A stretch of DNA of 17,479 nt from Flavobacteriales bacterium (GTDB lineage: Bacteria > Bacteroidota > Bacteroidia > Flavobacteriales > Parvicellaceae): NCBI GenBank assembly GCA_014239715.1, contig JAAZYJ010000287.1:1-17479 (forward strand), read 5' to 3'. This document shows positions 6,461 to 14,561 of this stretch, one piece after another. Position numbers and translations under genes: made by a program. The first letter of the stretch is position 1, and each line of letters opens with the position of its first letter. Under the pieces are notes generated by a model. That model was given only the letters and a program-made list of their open reading frames with translations, was not told where the DNA came from and did not search any database.

Positions 6461-8381
6461 CATCGAGATCTTCCGTTGCCACTTCCCAGTCCTTGTAACA
6501 TTTGTCTAATTTAGTTTTAGACGAATTGTATGCTCCAAGAACATTTTCTGTTTCCGCTTTATTACTATAATCCAACTCAACAATAATCTGATCTAGTTCT
6601 TTTAGCTTTTTTTCCAACCTGGCTATTTCTGATTCAAGTCGAGTAATTCGACTCCTAAGTTTTCGCTCATTTTTGTCCTCCTCCTTTTTCTGGAGGTAAT
6701 CCAGTTTATTTTTTGAGCTTTTTTCAATTTTATTTTTTTTGTTAGGATTACTATGCTTCTCCAGATCAACTATACTATCCTTCTTCCTATAGTTTAAAAA
6801 TTCCTTAATCCCAAAATGATGAATGCTGATCTGTTCGTTTCTAATTTCATAAATTCTATTGGTCAATCCATCTAAAAAATCCCGATCGTGTGATACAATT
6901 AACAAGGTTCCGTCGTATTCCATTAACGCTTGCTTCAGTATTTCTTTCGACTTGATATCTAAATGATTGGTCGGCTCATCCAATAACAAAAGATTATATG
7001 GCTCAAGAAGTAATTTGCATAGTGACAACCGCGTTTTTTCACCACCGGATAATACTTTTATCTTCTTATCGACGTCGTCCCCGCTAAACAAGAAACCACC
7101 AAGAATATTGCGAACTTTCTTTCTGACCTCGCCTACTGCAATATCATCGATTGTCTCAAATACGGTCTTGTCAACGATTAGGTTATCCGCTTCATCCTTA
7201 GCAAAATACCCCAAATTGACATTATGCCCCAGCTCTATACTACCATCAAAGTCAATGTCCCCAACGATCATCCTGATCAGTGTTGATTTACCTAATCCAT
7301 TTTTACCAATTAACGCAACCTTCTCGCCACGGCCAATAGAAAACTCAGCGTTACTAAATATGGAATGCTGATATTTCTTGGATACTTCTGAAGCATTGAT
7401 CGTAATCTTTCCAGATCTGGGTGCGGCTGGAAATGAAATATTCAATCCTGCCACTTCATCTGATTCCACTTCGATCTTATCCAATCTGTCCAGCTTCTTT
7501 ATCAAGGATTGGGCAAAAGCCGCCTTATTCTTCTTGGCCCTGAATTTATTGATCAGCTGCTCTGTTTGCTGAACATATTTTTCCTGATTCTTAGAAGCTT
7601 CGGTTTGCTGTTGATGCTCAATTTCTCTTTGATGCTTATACTTGGTATATGGCAACGGATAGTCTCGAAACTTTCCATTAATGATCTCGATGGTTCGATT
7701 GGTGATGTTATCCAAAAACAAACGATCGTGCGAAATTAAGATTAAAGCACTATTGCTTTTCTTCAGAAATTCCTCAAGCCACTGTATCGACTCAATATCC
7801 AAATGGTTCGTTGGTTCATCAAGCAACAATACATCAGGTGCAAGAAGAAGGATTTTAGCAAGCTCTACGCGCATTTTCCAACCACCACTGAACTCTGACA
7901 TATTGCGGTTAAGATCACTTCCTTTAAATCCAAGGCCGAATAGAATCTTCTCCGCTTTCTCGGCCTGAAGAAATCCTCCAATGATCTGAAACCTTTCGTT
8001 CTTATCATTCAAGTTTTCAATCAGCTTCAGATATGAATCAGATTCGTAATCTGTTCTTTCTTCTAATTCTTTGTTTATTTCGTTTATCTCTTTGTCTAAC
8101 TCTTGAATTTCTCTGTTTGCTGATTGAGTTTCTTGCAGGATCGTGATATCGTCATTGTGCTTCATCTCTTGGGGTAGATAGCCCAAGACTATGTTCTTCT
8201 GTTGGTTTACACTTCCCTTGTCCGGCCTGTATTGGCCATCAATAAGCTTAAGTAAGGTCGATTTTCCTGCACCATTTTTACCAACCAGTCCGATCTTATC
8301 CTGTTTCTTAATTTGAACAGAAACACCGTTAAAAATTGCTCGATCACCGAAATACAACTCTAAGTCTGACAGAGATACCAT
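6450..8381 (-). CDS. ABC-F family ATPase (translation factor)
   Basis: A 643-residue soluble protein with two ABC cassettes and no membrane segment, the ABC-F layout. ABC-F proteins bind the ribosomal E site and act on stalled or initiating ribosomes, and some protect against antibiotics. Cassette 1 has Walker A GKNGAGKS (34-41), signature FSGGW (164-168) and DEPTNHLD (188-195). Cassette 2 has GKNGLGKS (359-366), LSGGE (444-448) and DEPTNHLD (468-475). The inter-cassette linker (about 240-310) is charged and helical, and residues 560-640 form a C-terminal coiled coil as in Uup/YheS-type members. The linker does not let me assign it to EttA, Uup, YbiT or YheS, so no symbol is given. The ATG at 8379-8381 gives the expected N-terminus. 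It begins 32 bp after ompH-like. Confidence 0.93.
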   Translation of the reverse strand: MVSLSDLELYFGDRAIFNGVSVQIKKQDKIGLVGKNGAGKSTLLKLIDGQYRPDKGSVNQQKNIVLGYLPQEMKHNDDITILQETQSANREIQELDKEINEINKELEERTDYESDSYLKLIENLNDKNERFQIIGGFLQAEKAEKILFGLGFKGSDLNRNMSEFSGGWKMRVELAKILLLAPDVLLLDEPTNHLDIESIQWLEEFLKKSNSALILISHDRLFLDNITNRTIEIINGKFRDYPLPYTKYKHQREIEHQQQTEASKNQEKYVQQTEQLINKFRAKKNKAAFAQSLIKKLDRLDKIEVESDEVAGLNISFPAAPRSGKITINASEVSKKYQHSIFSNAEFSIGRGEKVALIGKNGLGKSTLIRMIVGDIDFDGSIELGHNVNLGYFAKDEADNLIVDKTVFETIDDIAVGEVRKKVRNILGGFLFSGDDVDKKIKVLSGGEKTRLSLCKLLLEPYNLLLLDEPTNHLDIKSKEILKQALMEYDGTLLIVSHDRDFLDGLTNRIYEIRNEQISIHHFGIKEFLNYRKKDSIVDLEKHSNPNKKNKIEKSSKNKLDYLQKKEEDKNERKLRSRITRLESEIARLEKKLKELDQIIVELDYSNKAETENVLGAYNSSKTKLDKCYKDWEVATEDLDAIQ

Positions 8382-8385
8382 TGCG

Positions 8386-8393
8386 CGAAGTTA
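8386..8393 (-). promoter_or_regulatory. Possible -7 box directly upstream of the ABC-F gene
   Basis: On the - strand TAACTTCG differs from TAnnTTTG at one position and ends 4 bp before the ATG. The sequence between box and ATG (cgcgca-type) resembles that at der. The gene could equally be co-transcribed with the OmpH-like gene 32 bp upstream. Confidence 0.3.
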
Positions 8394-8413
8394 ATTAACG
8401 TTGTATTAAGATA

Positions 8414-8938
8414 CTAAAGCCCAAGTTCTTTTTTAAGCTGATCTGTAATATCTGTTGCATCAAGAATTGGAGGAATTTTCGTAATACTTGAATCATATAT
8501 TAAGTCGTATGCATGTCTCAATTTTATGACCTCCGTTGCTTCTTCAATACGCAGTTCTATTTCCGCAAACAGCATTTCCTTTTTCAAAGCAATTTCACGC
8601 TTAACAGCAATGTTATAATCAGCCAGTAATGCTGTCAGCTCCTGATGTTCGCTCTGCAATTGTCTTTTCTTATCAGATGAACTAACGGTGTCTATTTGTT
8701 CACTTTTTGAGTTCATTAGCTGAGTTAACGAGGAAAGTTCTTTCTCAAAGCTAGAAGAGTAGTTGTCATATTCAATCAATAGAGAGTCGTATTGCGGCAA
8801 GGAGTGCCTGACAGCCTGCATATTGGCATAGCCGATCTTCTTATTAGTCTGGCAGCAAATTGAAGAGCACAGAAGCAATATCAAGACGCAAACTATTCCT
8901 CTTTTAAAAACATTCCGATGATTCCAAATCATACACAT
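8414..8938 (-). CDS. OmpH/Skp-like periplasmic protein
   Basis: A 174-residue protein with an N-terminal hydrophobic signal segment (about 14-28) and a mature domain beginning around QTNKKIGYANMQAV, the typical start of OmpH/Skp family proteins. A long charged helical region follows (about 45-130), which in Skp forms the coiled-coil tentacles that hold unfolded outer-membrane proteins in the periplasm. The start is ATG at 8938, with a second ATG two codons later at 8932. An upstream TTG at 8971 is rejected because it lies in the gldN terminator. Family sequence conservation is low, so the call rests on the N-terminal motif and helical layout. It is separated from gldN by that terminator and is followed closely by the ABC-F gene. 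Confidence 0.75.
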   Translation of the reverse strand: MCMIWNHRNVFKRGIVCVLILLLCSSICCQTNKKIGYANMQAVRHSLPQYDSLLIEYDNYSSSFEKELSSLTQLMNSKSEQIDTVSSSDKKRQLQSEHQELTALLADYNIAVKREIALKKEMLFAEIELRIEEATEVIKLRHAYDLIYDSSITKIPPILDATDITDQLKKELGL

Positions 8939-8968
8939 AGCCTTCGAACAAGACGTTATTACAAACAA

Positions 8969-8997
8969 CAAAGCCCAGAATTTACTTCTGGGCTTTG
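8969..8997 (-). terminator. Terminator of the T9SS operon
   Basis: A 12-bp perfect stem (caaagcccagaa, 8969-8980, with ttctgggctttg, 8986-8997) has a 5-nt loop. Read on the - strand it begins 20 bp after the gldN stop and is followed by the T-rich ttgtttg, so it marks the end of the gldKLMN transcript. Confidence 0.85.
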
Positions 8998-9017
8998 TAT
9001 CTCAACTATAAATATTT

Positions 9018-9950
9018 TTATAGATGCCAAAGATCATGCTCGATCGTAAATATCTCTTTTTTGATCTTTTCCGATTCTAACAAGGCATCAACACCATCCC
9101 AGGTTGATTTTACATCTCTATCAAACACATTGGATTCTTTGTGTATATAGCTTGAATATTCTTGTTTCCAGAACAGGTCATCAAACGACATTCTTCTCGC
9201 ATCATTTTGTGAATTGTAAACAAAGAAGTTTTGAAACACGTATCTACATTCCGGGAAATAAAGCCAGAACATGACCTGAAAACCTTTCACATCCCCATTA
9301 TCATCTTTACTATAAATTACCGGTGCAATTCCTATGATCCTTCTTTCCTGAACCCCTCTTTGTTTATCGAAGAACCAATCCTCTTTAACCAAATACTTTA
9401 TAATCCTATCTGAGCCAATATCAGAGTAAATGGTAGTATCCAATTCATTTCCCATCTCATCATACATTGGTTCTCCATCATCATCCAATTTTGCTTCTGT
9501 AGAAACCTCATAGAATAAGTTTTGAATTGATTCTTTATACGCAGGGTCATCTACATTACCATTTGCCGGTTTAATAGGGAAATCGAACTGATCATTTGCG
9601 TCTCCGGCTCCATCCTGCGCCTCATATGGAGTAAGACTTCTCTCTACCGTAATTCCGTATTTGATAACATCCCATAATGAGCGTCGATCAGAAATTGGCA
9701 CTAATGGATACATTAAAGGGTGATTCTTTTTTTCACGAAGATCAATTGTTCTCCATATCCGCTTCGCCCATATAATATCCGCCTCTCGCAAATGAGTATA
9801 CTGTATTACTCTCTTAGTTGGGATATGCTCCTGAACATACACACCATCCAATACACCGGTCTTTGACATACCTGAGCTCGGTAATTGCGCACTAACGTTA
9901 CCAAACAATGCGATCGCAGCTCCTAACATTACTATATTCTTCACTTTCAT
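9018..9950 (-). CDS. gldN: Gliding motility / T9SS protein GldN (PorN)
   Basis: A 310-residue T9SS core component. GldN/PorN partners with the lipoprotein GldK/PorK in a large ring on the periplasmic side of the outer membrane and contacts the periplasmic part of GldM. The N-terminus MKVKNIVMLGAAIALFGNVSA is a signal peptide with likely cleavage before QLPSS. The block ADIIWAKRIWRTIDLREKKN followed by a His-Pro-Leu-Tyr-Pro-like stretch is characteristic of the family, and the C-terminal half carries the MSFDDLFWKQEYSSYI-type motif. I start it at the ATG at 9950. An in-frame TTG at 9986 would put 12 extra residues before a perfect signal peptide. It is the last gene of the operon, 44 bp after gldM and 20 bp before the terminator. 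Confidence 0.95.
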   Translation of the reverse strand: MKVKNIVMLGAAIALFGNVSAQLPSSGMSKTGVLDGVYVQEHIPTKRVIQYTHLREADIIWAKRIWRTIDLREKKNHPLMYPLVPISDRRSLWDVIKYGITVERSLTPYEAQDGAGDANDQFDFPIKPANGNVDDPAYKESIQNLFYEVSTEAKLDDDGEPMYDEMGNELDTTIYSDIGSDRIIKYLVKEDWFFDKQRGVQERRIIGIAPVIYSKDDNGDVKGFQVMFWLYFPECRYVFQNFFVYNSQNDARRMSFDDLFWKQEYSSYIHKESNVFDRDVKSTWDGVDALLESEKIKKEIFTIEHDLWHL

Positions 9951-9994
9951 ATCTACGAGGTTTAAATTCAACTTTAACACCTGCAAGGTTGTAG

Positions 9995-11998
9995 TTATAT
10001 TATTTTCAATATCATAGAAGGTATCTTTTTCGCCTTTCCTTTCGGGCCCTTTGCATACACATCTTCTATATACAGCTTCCCTCCTTTTTTCAGTCCTTTA
10101 ATGTATCCTAATGCTTTCGATGAAAGTCGTTCTCCGCTACACTTTGCTTCAGCAACTTGACCATTTTTAACAACACTTACTGTAAATTTTGTTATGGAAA
10201 ATTTGATATTCAAAGGGGAGCCCTTTAGCTCGGCCAACAGCTTTTTGGCTTGTTTAATCTTACCAATTTTAACCGTACTTGACTCGACTCCGACACCAAC
10301 AATCTTCGGTGTAGGATCCGGAAGTCTCTTGATCCGGAATTCCTGTCTTGCAATTTCTGTTTTACTTCCATCTTGGCTTATACCGTGTACAACAATTGTT
10401 GCTTTCTTACCGCTTCTCACAGTTGCAATATATTGTCCATCACCCTTTTTAGACAATGAGCAACCGCTACATGTTGCATCCGTTGCCGGATATCCCGAAC
10501 CTGACGCCATAATCTGATTGTCGTATTGCATATAGAGCACATTCATCTCTGAGTTAGCCACTGTTCCTGTAGGAGTTCCAACACTATAATTAAATTTCCA
10601 AGGTTTCCATTTCTTGATTCCCTTTTCTTTAACCGCAATTAGACCATACAGCTTATGATCACCTACGCCACCGCCTAGCCTCACTTCTTCTCCGGCTTGT
10701 CCCTTAAAAGACATCATAGTGGTCTTATCCTGCTGTGACTCAGGCAACTTATACTGAATAGTGTCACCCTCCCAATATTTTAGTTCCATTGCTTCCGCAG
10801 AATCGTAAGCTGCAATCATTACCCTTAGTCCAAGTGAATCTCCCTGGTTAATGTAGCTGGTAGATGAAAAAGCCAAAGGATCAATCTTATTGAAATCAAA
10901 TGACTGCACATTTACTCTGGTTTTGATATGGGCTGAAGCTAGATTTTCAACCTGTAATACATCCGACCTTACCGAAGTCATAATCGCAGTAGCCGCCACA
11001 ATCGGCGCATGATCAAACTGACCAAAGATCCAAGGATAAGGTTGTCCGTGATTCATTACATTATCCGGAATTGTCATTCTAACATATACCTCCCTTAAAG
11101 TTTCTTTATCAGCAGGATCAATCTTATTTTCTTTTACAAGCTGTAGCAACGCGGAATCAACTTCATTTTTGAAATTTTCTCGATCTGCCTCTGATATTAA
11201 AAATTCAGGATTATGAAATTTTGAAGTATCAAAATGATATTGGTAGACATCTCCGTTTTCCATGGTATCACTTGGATGCCCGGCAATTAGCTCACACAAT
11301 TCATTTCTATAGTTCTGAATGTTTGACATAAAATGCTTACCTTCTGCTGCAATGTGCTGAAAATCAGGCCCGGCCATCAGCCTTGTGGGCGTATCATAAT
11401 CATCCTTTTTAGAGTATCCCCTAAGATCCTTTATGTGAATGTAACCTGCGTCATCGATGTGGAAAAGTGGATTGTGATACTCATCATGCTCAGCATGATC
11501 ATCGTGACCTTCTTCCCCGTGACCGTCATCCATAATCATTCCTAACGCAATCACTTTCTCAGCCAATTTTTTAGCTTTCGCCTTCGCTTCAGTATTATTA
11601 TCTCCAATAACCGCTTGATCAATTCCTTCAATTTCTTCAAACGTGGTACTCGGATCAATTGACGAAATCAACAAGTAAATGTTTCTTTTAACAATGTCGT
11701 TACACACTTTTCTAGTTAACTCAACAATTGTGTCATTTGTATTCTTATGCATCAATACCCTTGCCAATTCAGCCGGTGGTGCTCCTTGTGACTTAAGTGT
11801 TGAATACGCCTTGTCAAATTCATTTTTCAACTCAAAATTAGAATTCTCAACCTGTTCAATACTGGATTCCAGTTTATTGTTCAACGTTACAAAAGCATTA
11901 ATTACTTCTTTCGACACGTTCATTGCAAGCATCGCCATCAGTACCAGGTACATCAGACCAATCATTTTCTGTCTTGGGGTTTCTTTTCCTCCTGCCAT
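9995..11998 (-). CDS. gldM: T9SS / gliding motor protein GldM (PorM), unusually long
   Basis: A 667-residue GldM. The protein crosses the inner membrane once near its N-terminus and spans the periplasm, forming with GldL the proton-driven motor. The opening MAGGKETPRQKMIGLMYLVL and following MLAMNVSKEVINAF (single helix about 12-34) are diagnostic. The C-terminal half has GldM-type repeats, including SYINQGDSLGLRV (381-393), ASGSGYPATDATCSGC (498-513) and the FRIKRLPDPTPKIVG block (554-568). From memory, GldM/PorM are usually about 510-530 residues, so about 140 are extra. Most of the excess seems to lie between about 110 and 300 and includes a His/Asp/Glu-rich run at 157-175 (His 160, 165, 168, 171, 175). 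Cys510 and Cys513 form a CxxC pair. It lies 66 bp after gldL. Confidence 0.96.
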   Translation of the reverse strand: MAGGKETPRQKMIGLMYLVLMAMLAMNVSKEVINAFVTLNNKLESSIEQVENSNFELKNEFDKAYSTLKSQGAPPAELARVLMHKNTNDTIVELTRKVCNDIVKRNIYLLISSIDPSTTFEEIEGIDQAVIGDNNTEAKAKAKKLAEKVIALGMIMDDGHGEEGHDDHAEHDEYHNPLFHIDDAGYIHIKDLRGYSKKDDYDTPTRLMAGPDFQHIAAEGKHFMSNIQNYRNELCELIAGHPSDTMENGDVYQYHFDTSKFHNPEFLISEADRENFKNEVDSALLQLVKENKIDPADKETLREVYVRMTIPDNVMNHGQPYPWIFGQFDHAPIVAATAIMTSVRSDVLQVENLASAHIKTRVNVQSFDFNKIDPLAFSSTSYINQGDSLGLRVMIAAYDSAEAMELKYWEGDTIQYKLPESQQDKTTMMSFKGQAGEEVRLGGGVGDHKLYGLIAVKEKGIKKWKPWKFNYSVGTPTGTVANSEMNVLYMQYDNQIMASGSGYPATDATCSGCSLSKKGDGQYIATVRSGKKATIVVHGISQDGSKTEIARQEFRIKRLPDPTPKIVGVGVESSTVKIGKIKQAKKLLAELKGSPLNIKFSITKFTVSVVKNGQVAEAKCSGERLSSKALGYIKGLKKGGKLYIEDVYAKGPKGKAKKIPSMILKII

Positions 11999-12064
11999 TT
12001 CAGATCAATTTAATTTGTTTACTACTACTTATTGATTGAATTAAATACACTTATCTCCCGGTGA

Positions 12065-12892
12065 TTATTCACTGCTAACATTCATCGCTGACAACATATT
12101 GCCATAAACCGTATTAAGTGCCGACAAGTTTTTGCTAAGTTCTCCCATGGTATCCTTATATCTTCTTGTATCGTCTATAGAACCGTGTAGGTTACCCATT
12201 AGTTCGTTTATACCAGAGTACATTTTCTCAGTTGCTTCAAGGTGTTCCGAAGCACCTTTCAGTTGCATTTCATACACGTTGTTCAGGGCAGCAAGATTCC
12301 CAGATACCTTATCCATTTGTTCCCCTACAGCAGCACCACTTTCCTGCGCGTTTGTTAGGCCCATAAGAGATTCGGAGGCTGAATCATATGCATCAGACAA
12401 TTTACCCATTTTGACTGAGGCTCCCTCAAGACTCTCTATATAATTGCTTGTTGCTGAAGACGCACCAGACACTTCTCCAAGCTGATTTGCATTATCACTT
12501 AACGCCCTCATTCCGGCGCCAAGGCTTTCGATAAGGTCAGGTTCTATCTTGGCATCTGCCAACATTGTATCCAACTGTTCAGTAAGGGAGAGATCATCAT
12601 CAAGATCTCCTAACGTTTCAGGGATTTCATCCAAATCCTGATCACCTTGTCCCATTGCTAATTCAGGGTAAACCAATGACCAATCCGGATCTGTATGTAA
12701 TGGTTCGAAAGCAGACATGAAGAAAATCACGGCCTCAGTTAGTAATCCAACAATTAACATTATATCCGCCCCTTTAAGGTGAAGGATTTTAAATAGTGCT
12801 CCAACGATTACAATTGCACCACCCCATCCGTATAGGAACTTCATTATATTTTTAAATTTCCGGCTTTCGAAAAAACTTCCTCCTGAACTCAT
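12065..12892 (-). CDS. gldL: T9SS / gliding motor protein GldL (PorL)
   Basis: A 275-residue inner-membrane protein. Two adjacent transmembrane helices (about 22-38 and 43-62) are followed by a conserved FEPLHTDPDW stretch and a long cytoplasmic domain. Glu53 lies in helix 2, the position of the membrane glutamate known in GldL/PorL to be important for using the proton gradient. The first 70 residues, with KFKNIMKFLYGWGGAIVIVG, are diagnostic. The cytoplasmic part starts with an acidic patch (about 85-105) and becomes helical, with two similar segments (NLAALNNVYEMQL, 199-211, and NLSALNTVYGNML, 255-267). It is longer than the roughly 215 residues I recall for Flavobacterium GldL, within the range of PorL proteins. 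It sits 83 bp after gldK and 66 bp before gldM. Confidence 0.95.
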   Translation of the reverse strand: MSSGGSFFESRKFKNIMKFLYGWGGAIVIVGALFKILHLKGADIMLIVGLLTEAVIFFMSAFEPLHTDPDWSLVYPELAMGQGDQDLDEIPETLGDLDDDLSLTEQLDTMLADAKIEPDLIESLGAGMRALSDNANQLGEVSGASSATSNYIESLEGASVKMGKLSDAYDSASESLMGLTNAQESGAAVGEQMDKVSGNLAALNNVYEMQLKGASEHLEATEKMYSGINELMGNLHGSIDDTRRYKDTMGELSKNLSALNTVYGNMLSAMNVSSE

Positions 12893-12975
12893 TTTCCTTG
12901 CTTTTTAATAATTAGTAAATCTGTTATCTTATGGTTAATTCTATTCTTGTTATTCTTTTCTGAATTGTCTTTCTA

Positions 12976-14454
12976 CTAGTTGATATCGCCACTTTTGTTA
13001 ACTCCCCCACGACCCAAGTAACTCATAACGCAACGGTATCCTACATAACTTTTTGCAGAATCTTGGTATTCGTACGTTCTTGTTCCGGTCTGAAGGTAAT
13101 ATCCAATATCTTTCCATGAACCTCCTCGAATCACTTTTCGTTTCATCGATGGTGGATCATGATCCAGTGCATGGTACTTATATTCCGGAGCCATATCATG
13201 TGAGAACTCATACATTGACTCATCATATGCCGTACTTGTCCACTCTGCAACGTTGCCCGCCATACAGTATAATCCATAATCGTTGGGATGGTACGAAGTA
13301 ACTTTTACAGTATAGAACCCTCCATCCTCAAAGTATCGACCTCTCATGGGTTTGAAGTTGCCTAAAAAACATCCTCTCGCATTTCTAATATAAGGCCCTC
13401 CCCAAGGATAGGGAGACAAATCCAAGCCACCCCGTGCGGCATATTCCCACTCAGCTTCCGTTGGTAACCGAAAATCTTGCACGTATTGTTGCCAGTTATA
13501 ATGTCTCCATGAGTTGAGTAATTGCGTTCTCCACACACAAAATGCATTTGCTTGTTGCCATGTAACACCAACTACCGGATAGGCATCATACGCAGGGTGC
13601 CAAAAATACATGTTGGTCATAGGTTCGTTGTAAGAATACGAAAAGTCATGAACCCATGTCAACGTGTCTGGGTATACATTAATTACTTCACGGATTATAA
13701 ATCTACTACGGTCATCATGACCTCTAATTGCATTGTGCTGACCTTTTGTGTTTCTAAATCCAAGATCCATGTCTCGACCTCTATATATTTTAGGGTCTTC
13801 GGAATCAACAGGGAAAGGCATTTCTCCATTTTTCATCACTTTTCGATGATCATCATCCTGTTCTGCTTCATTGTTAGACAATTTTTTAATCAACGGTCTA
13901 CCTTTTACAGCTGCTTCTTCCCAATCAACCCAGAAATACTCAAAATTAAGTTTTCTAACATCAATTACCCTTCTAGAATAATAGCGTTGTGCCTCCGGAA
14001 GATATAGTTCAGCAAGGACAGCTAACTGTTCATCATCCAATCTGCGCATATTTGCTGCATAGTTCAAATTCCATTCAGACTGATCCTTTTCCTCACCATC
14101 ATCGTCAAATGCCGGAATAAGGAAAGTCTCAGGATCCGTTTCTGCAATTAATTCACGTGCAACAGAATCTACCACCCAATTCACAAACTGGCGATATTCG
14201 TTATTTTCGATTTCGGTTTGATCCATATAGAATGCAGGAATCGAAACCGTTTTAGATTTAGTGTAGTGTGCAAACGGCACATCCTGATCACTCTGTCCCA
14301 TGTTAAAGCTTCCTGCAGGAATGTAAAGCATGCCATACGGGTCAGGCATAAACCACATCTCTCTGTTTTGAGCTCCAACTAGCTCTCCTCTGCTCCCGCC
14401 AGCACAACTCCCAAGGAACACGGCTATAGCCAAGAAATACAATGTTTTTTTCAT
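12976..14454 (-). CDS. gldK: T9SS / gliding lipoprotein GldK (PorK)
   Basis: A 492-residue lipoprotein of the formylglycine-generating-enzyme-like (FGE-sulfatase) fold, as in GldK/PorK, the outer-membrane-anchored ring partner of GldN. The leader MKKTLYFLAIAVFLGSC contains lipobox LGSC, with Cys17 as the lipidation site. Fold motifs in order are IPAGSFNMGQ, VSIPAFYMDQTEIENNEY, YPVVGVTWQQANAFCVWR, FRLPTEAEWEYAARGG, AGNVAEWTSTAYD and RKVIRGGSWKD. A family-typical insertion with many acidic residues lies in the first half. I start it at the ATG at 14454 because this gives a clean lipoprotein signal. The in-frame ATG at 14517 would add 21 charged residues before it. It follows the PorP-like gene by 107 bp and precedes gldL by 83 bp. 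Confidence 0.95.
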   Translation of the reverse strand: MKKTLYFLAIAVFLGSCAGGSRGELVGAQNREMWFMPDPYGMLYIPAGSFNMGQSDQDVPFAHYTKSKTVSIPAFYMDQTEIENNEYRQFVNWVVDSVARELIAETDPETFLIPAFDDDGEEKDQSEWNLNYAANMRRLDDEQLAVLAELYLPEAQRYYSRRVIDVRKLNFEYFWVDWEEAAVKGRPLIKKLSNNEAEQDDDHRKVMKNGEMPFPVDSEDPKIYRGRDMDLGFRNTKGQHNAIRGHDDRSRFIIREVINVYPDTLTWVHDFSYSYNEPMTNMYFWHPAYDAYPVVGVTWQQANAFCVWRTQLLNSWRHYNWQQYVQDFRLPTEAEWEYAARGGLDLSPYPWGGPYIRNARGCFLGNFKPMRGRYFEDGGFYTVKVTSYHPNDYGLYCMAGNVAEWTSTAYDESMYEFSHDMAPEYKYHALDHDPPSMKRKVIRGGSWKDIGYYLQTGTRTYEYQDSAKSYVGYRCVMSYLGRGGVNKSGDIN

Positions 14455-14561
14455 GCTACCTACTTTTTCTTCGTTTTCAGACTCCTTTTTCAACAACGTT
14501 TTGGGTGGGGAGTGCATACTACGTTGGCAAGGTATTTTAAGTTACAACTTTAATTATTCTA

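Noticed and set aside
8939..8971. Upstream TTG start (8971) extending the OmpH-like protein by 11 residues
   Set aside because: The TTG overlaps the stem of the gldN terminator, and two ATG codons (8938, 8932) sit directly before the signal segment.
9951..9986. TTG start at 9986 extending GldN by 12 residues
   Set aside because: The ATG at 9950 gives a standard signal peptide at the very N-terminus; the extension would bury it.
10194..14007. Long antisense reading frames on the + strand opposite gldM, gldL and gldK
   Set aside because: They lack family motifs, sit entirely inside well-identified genes and have the composition expected of shadow frames.
14455..14517. ATG at 14517 extending GldK by 21 residues
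   Set aside because: The extension is highly charged and precedes a clean lipoprotein leader starting at 14454, so it is most likely untranslated.
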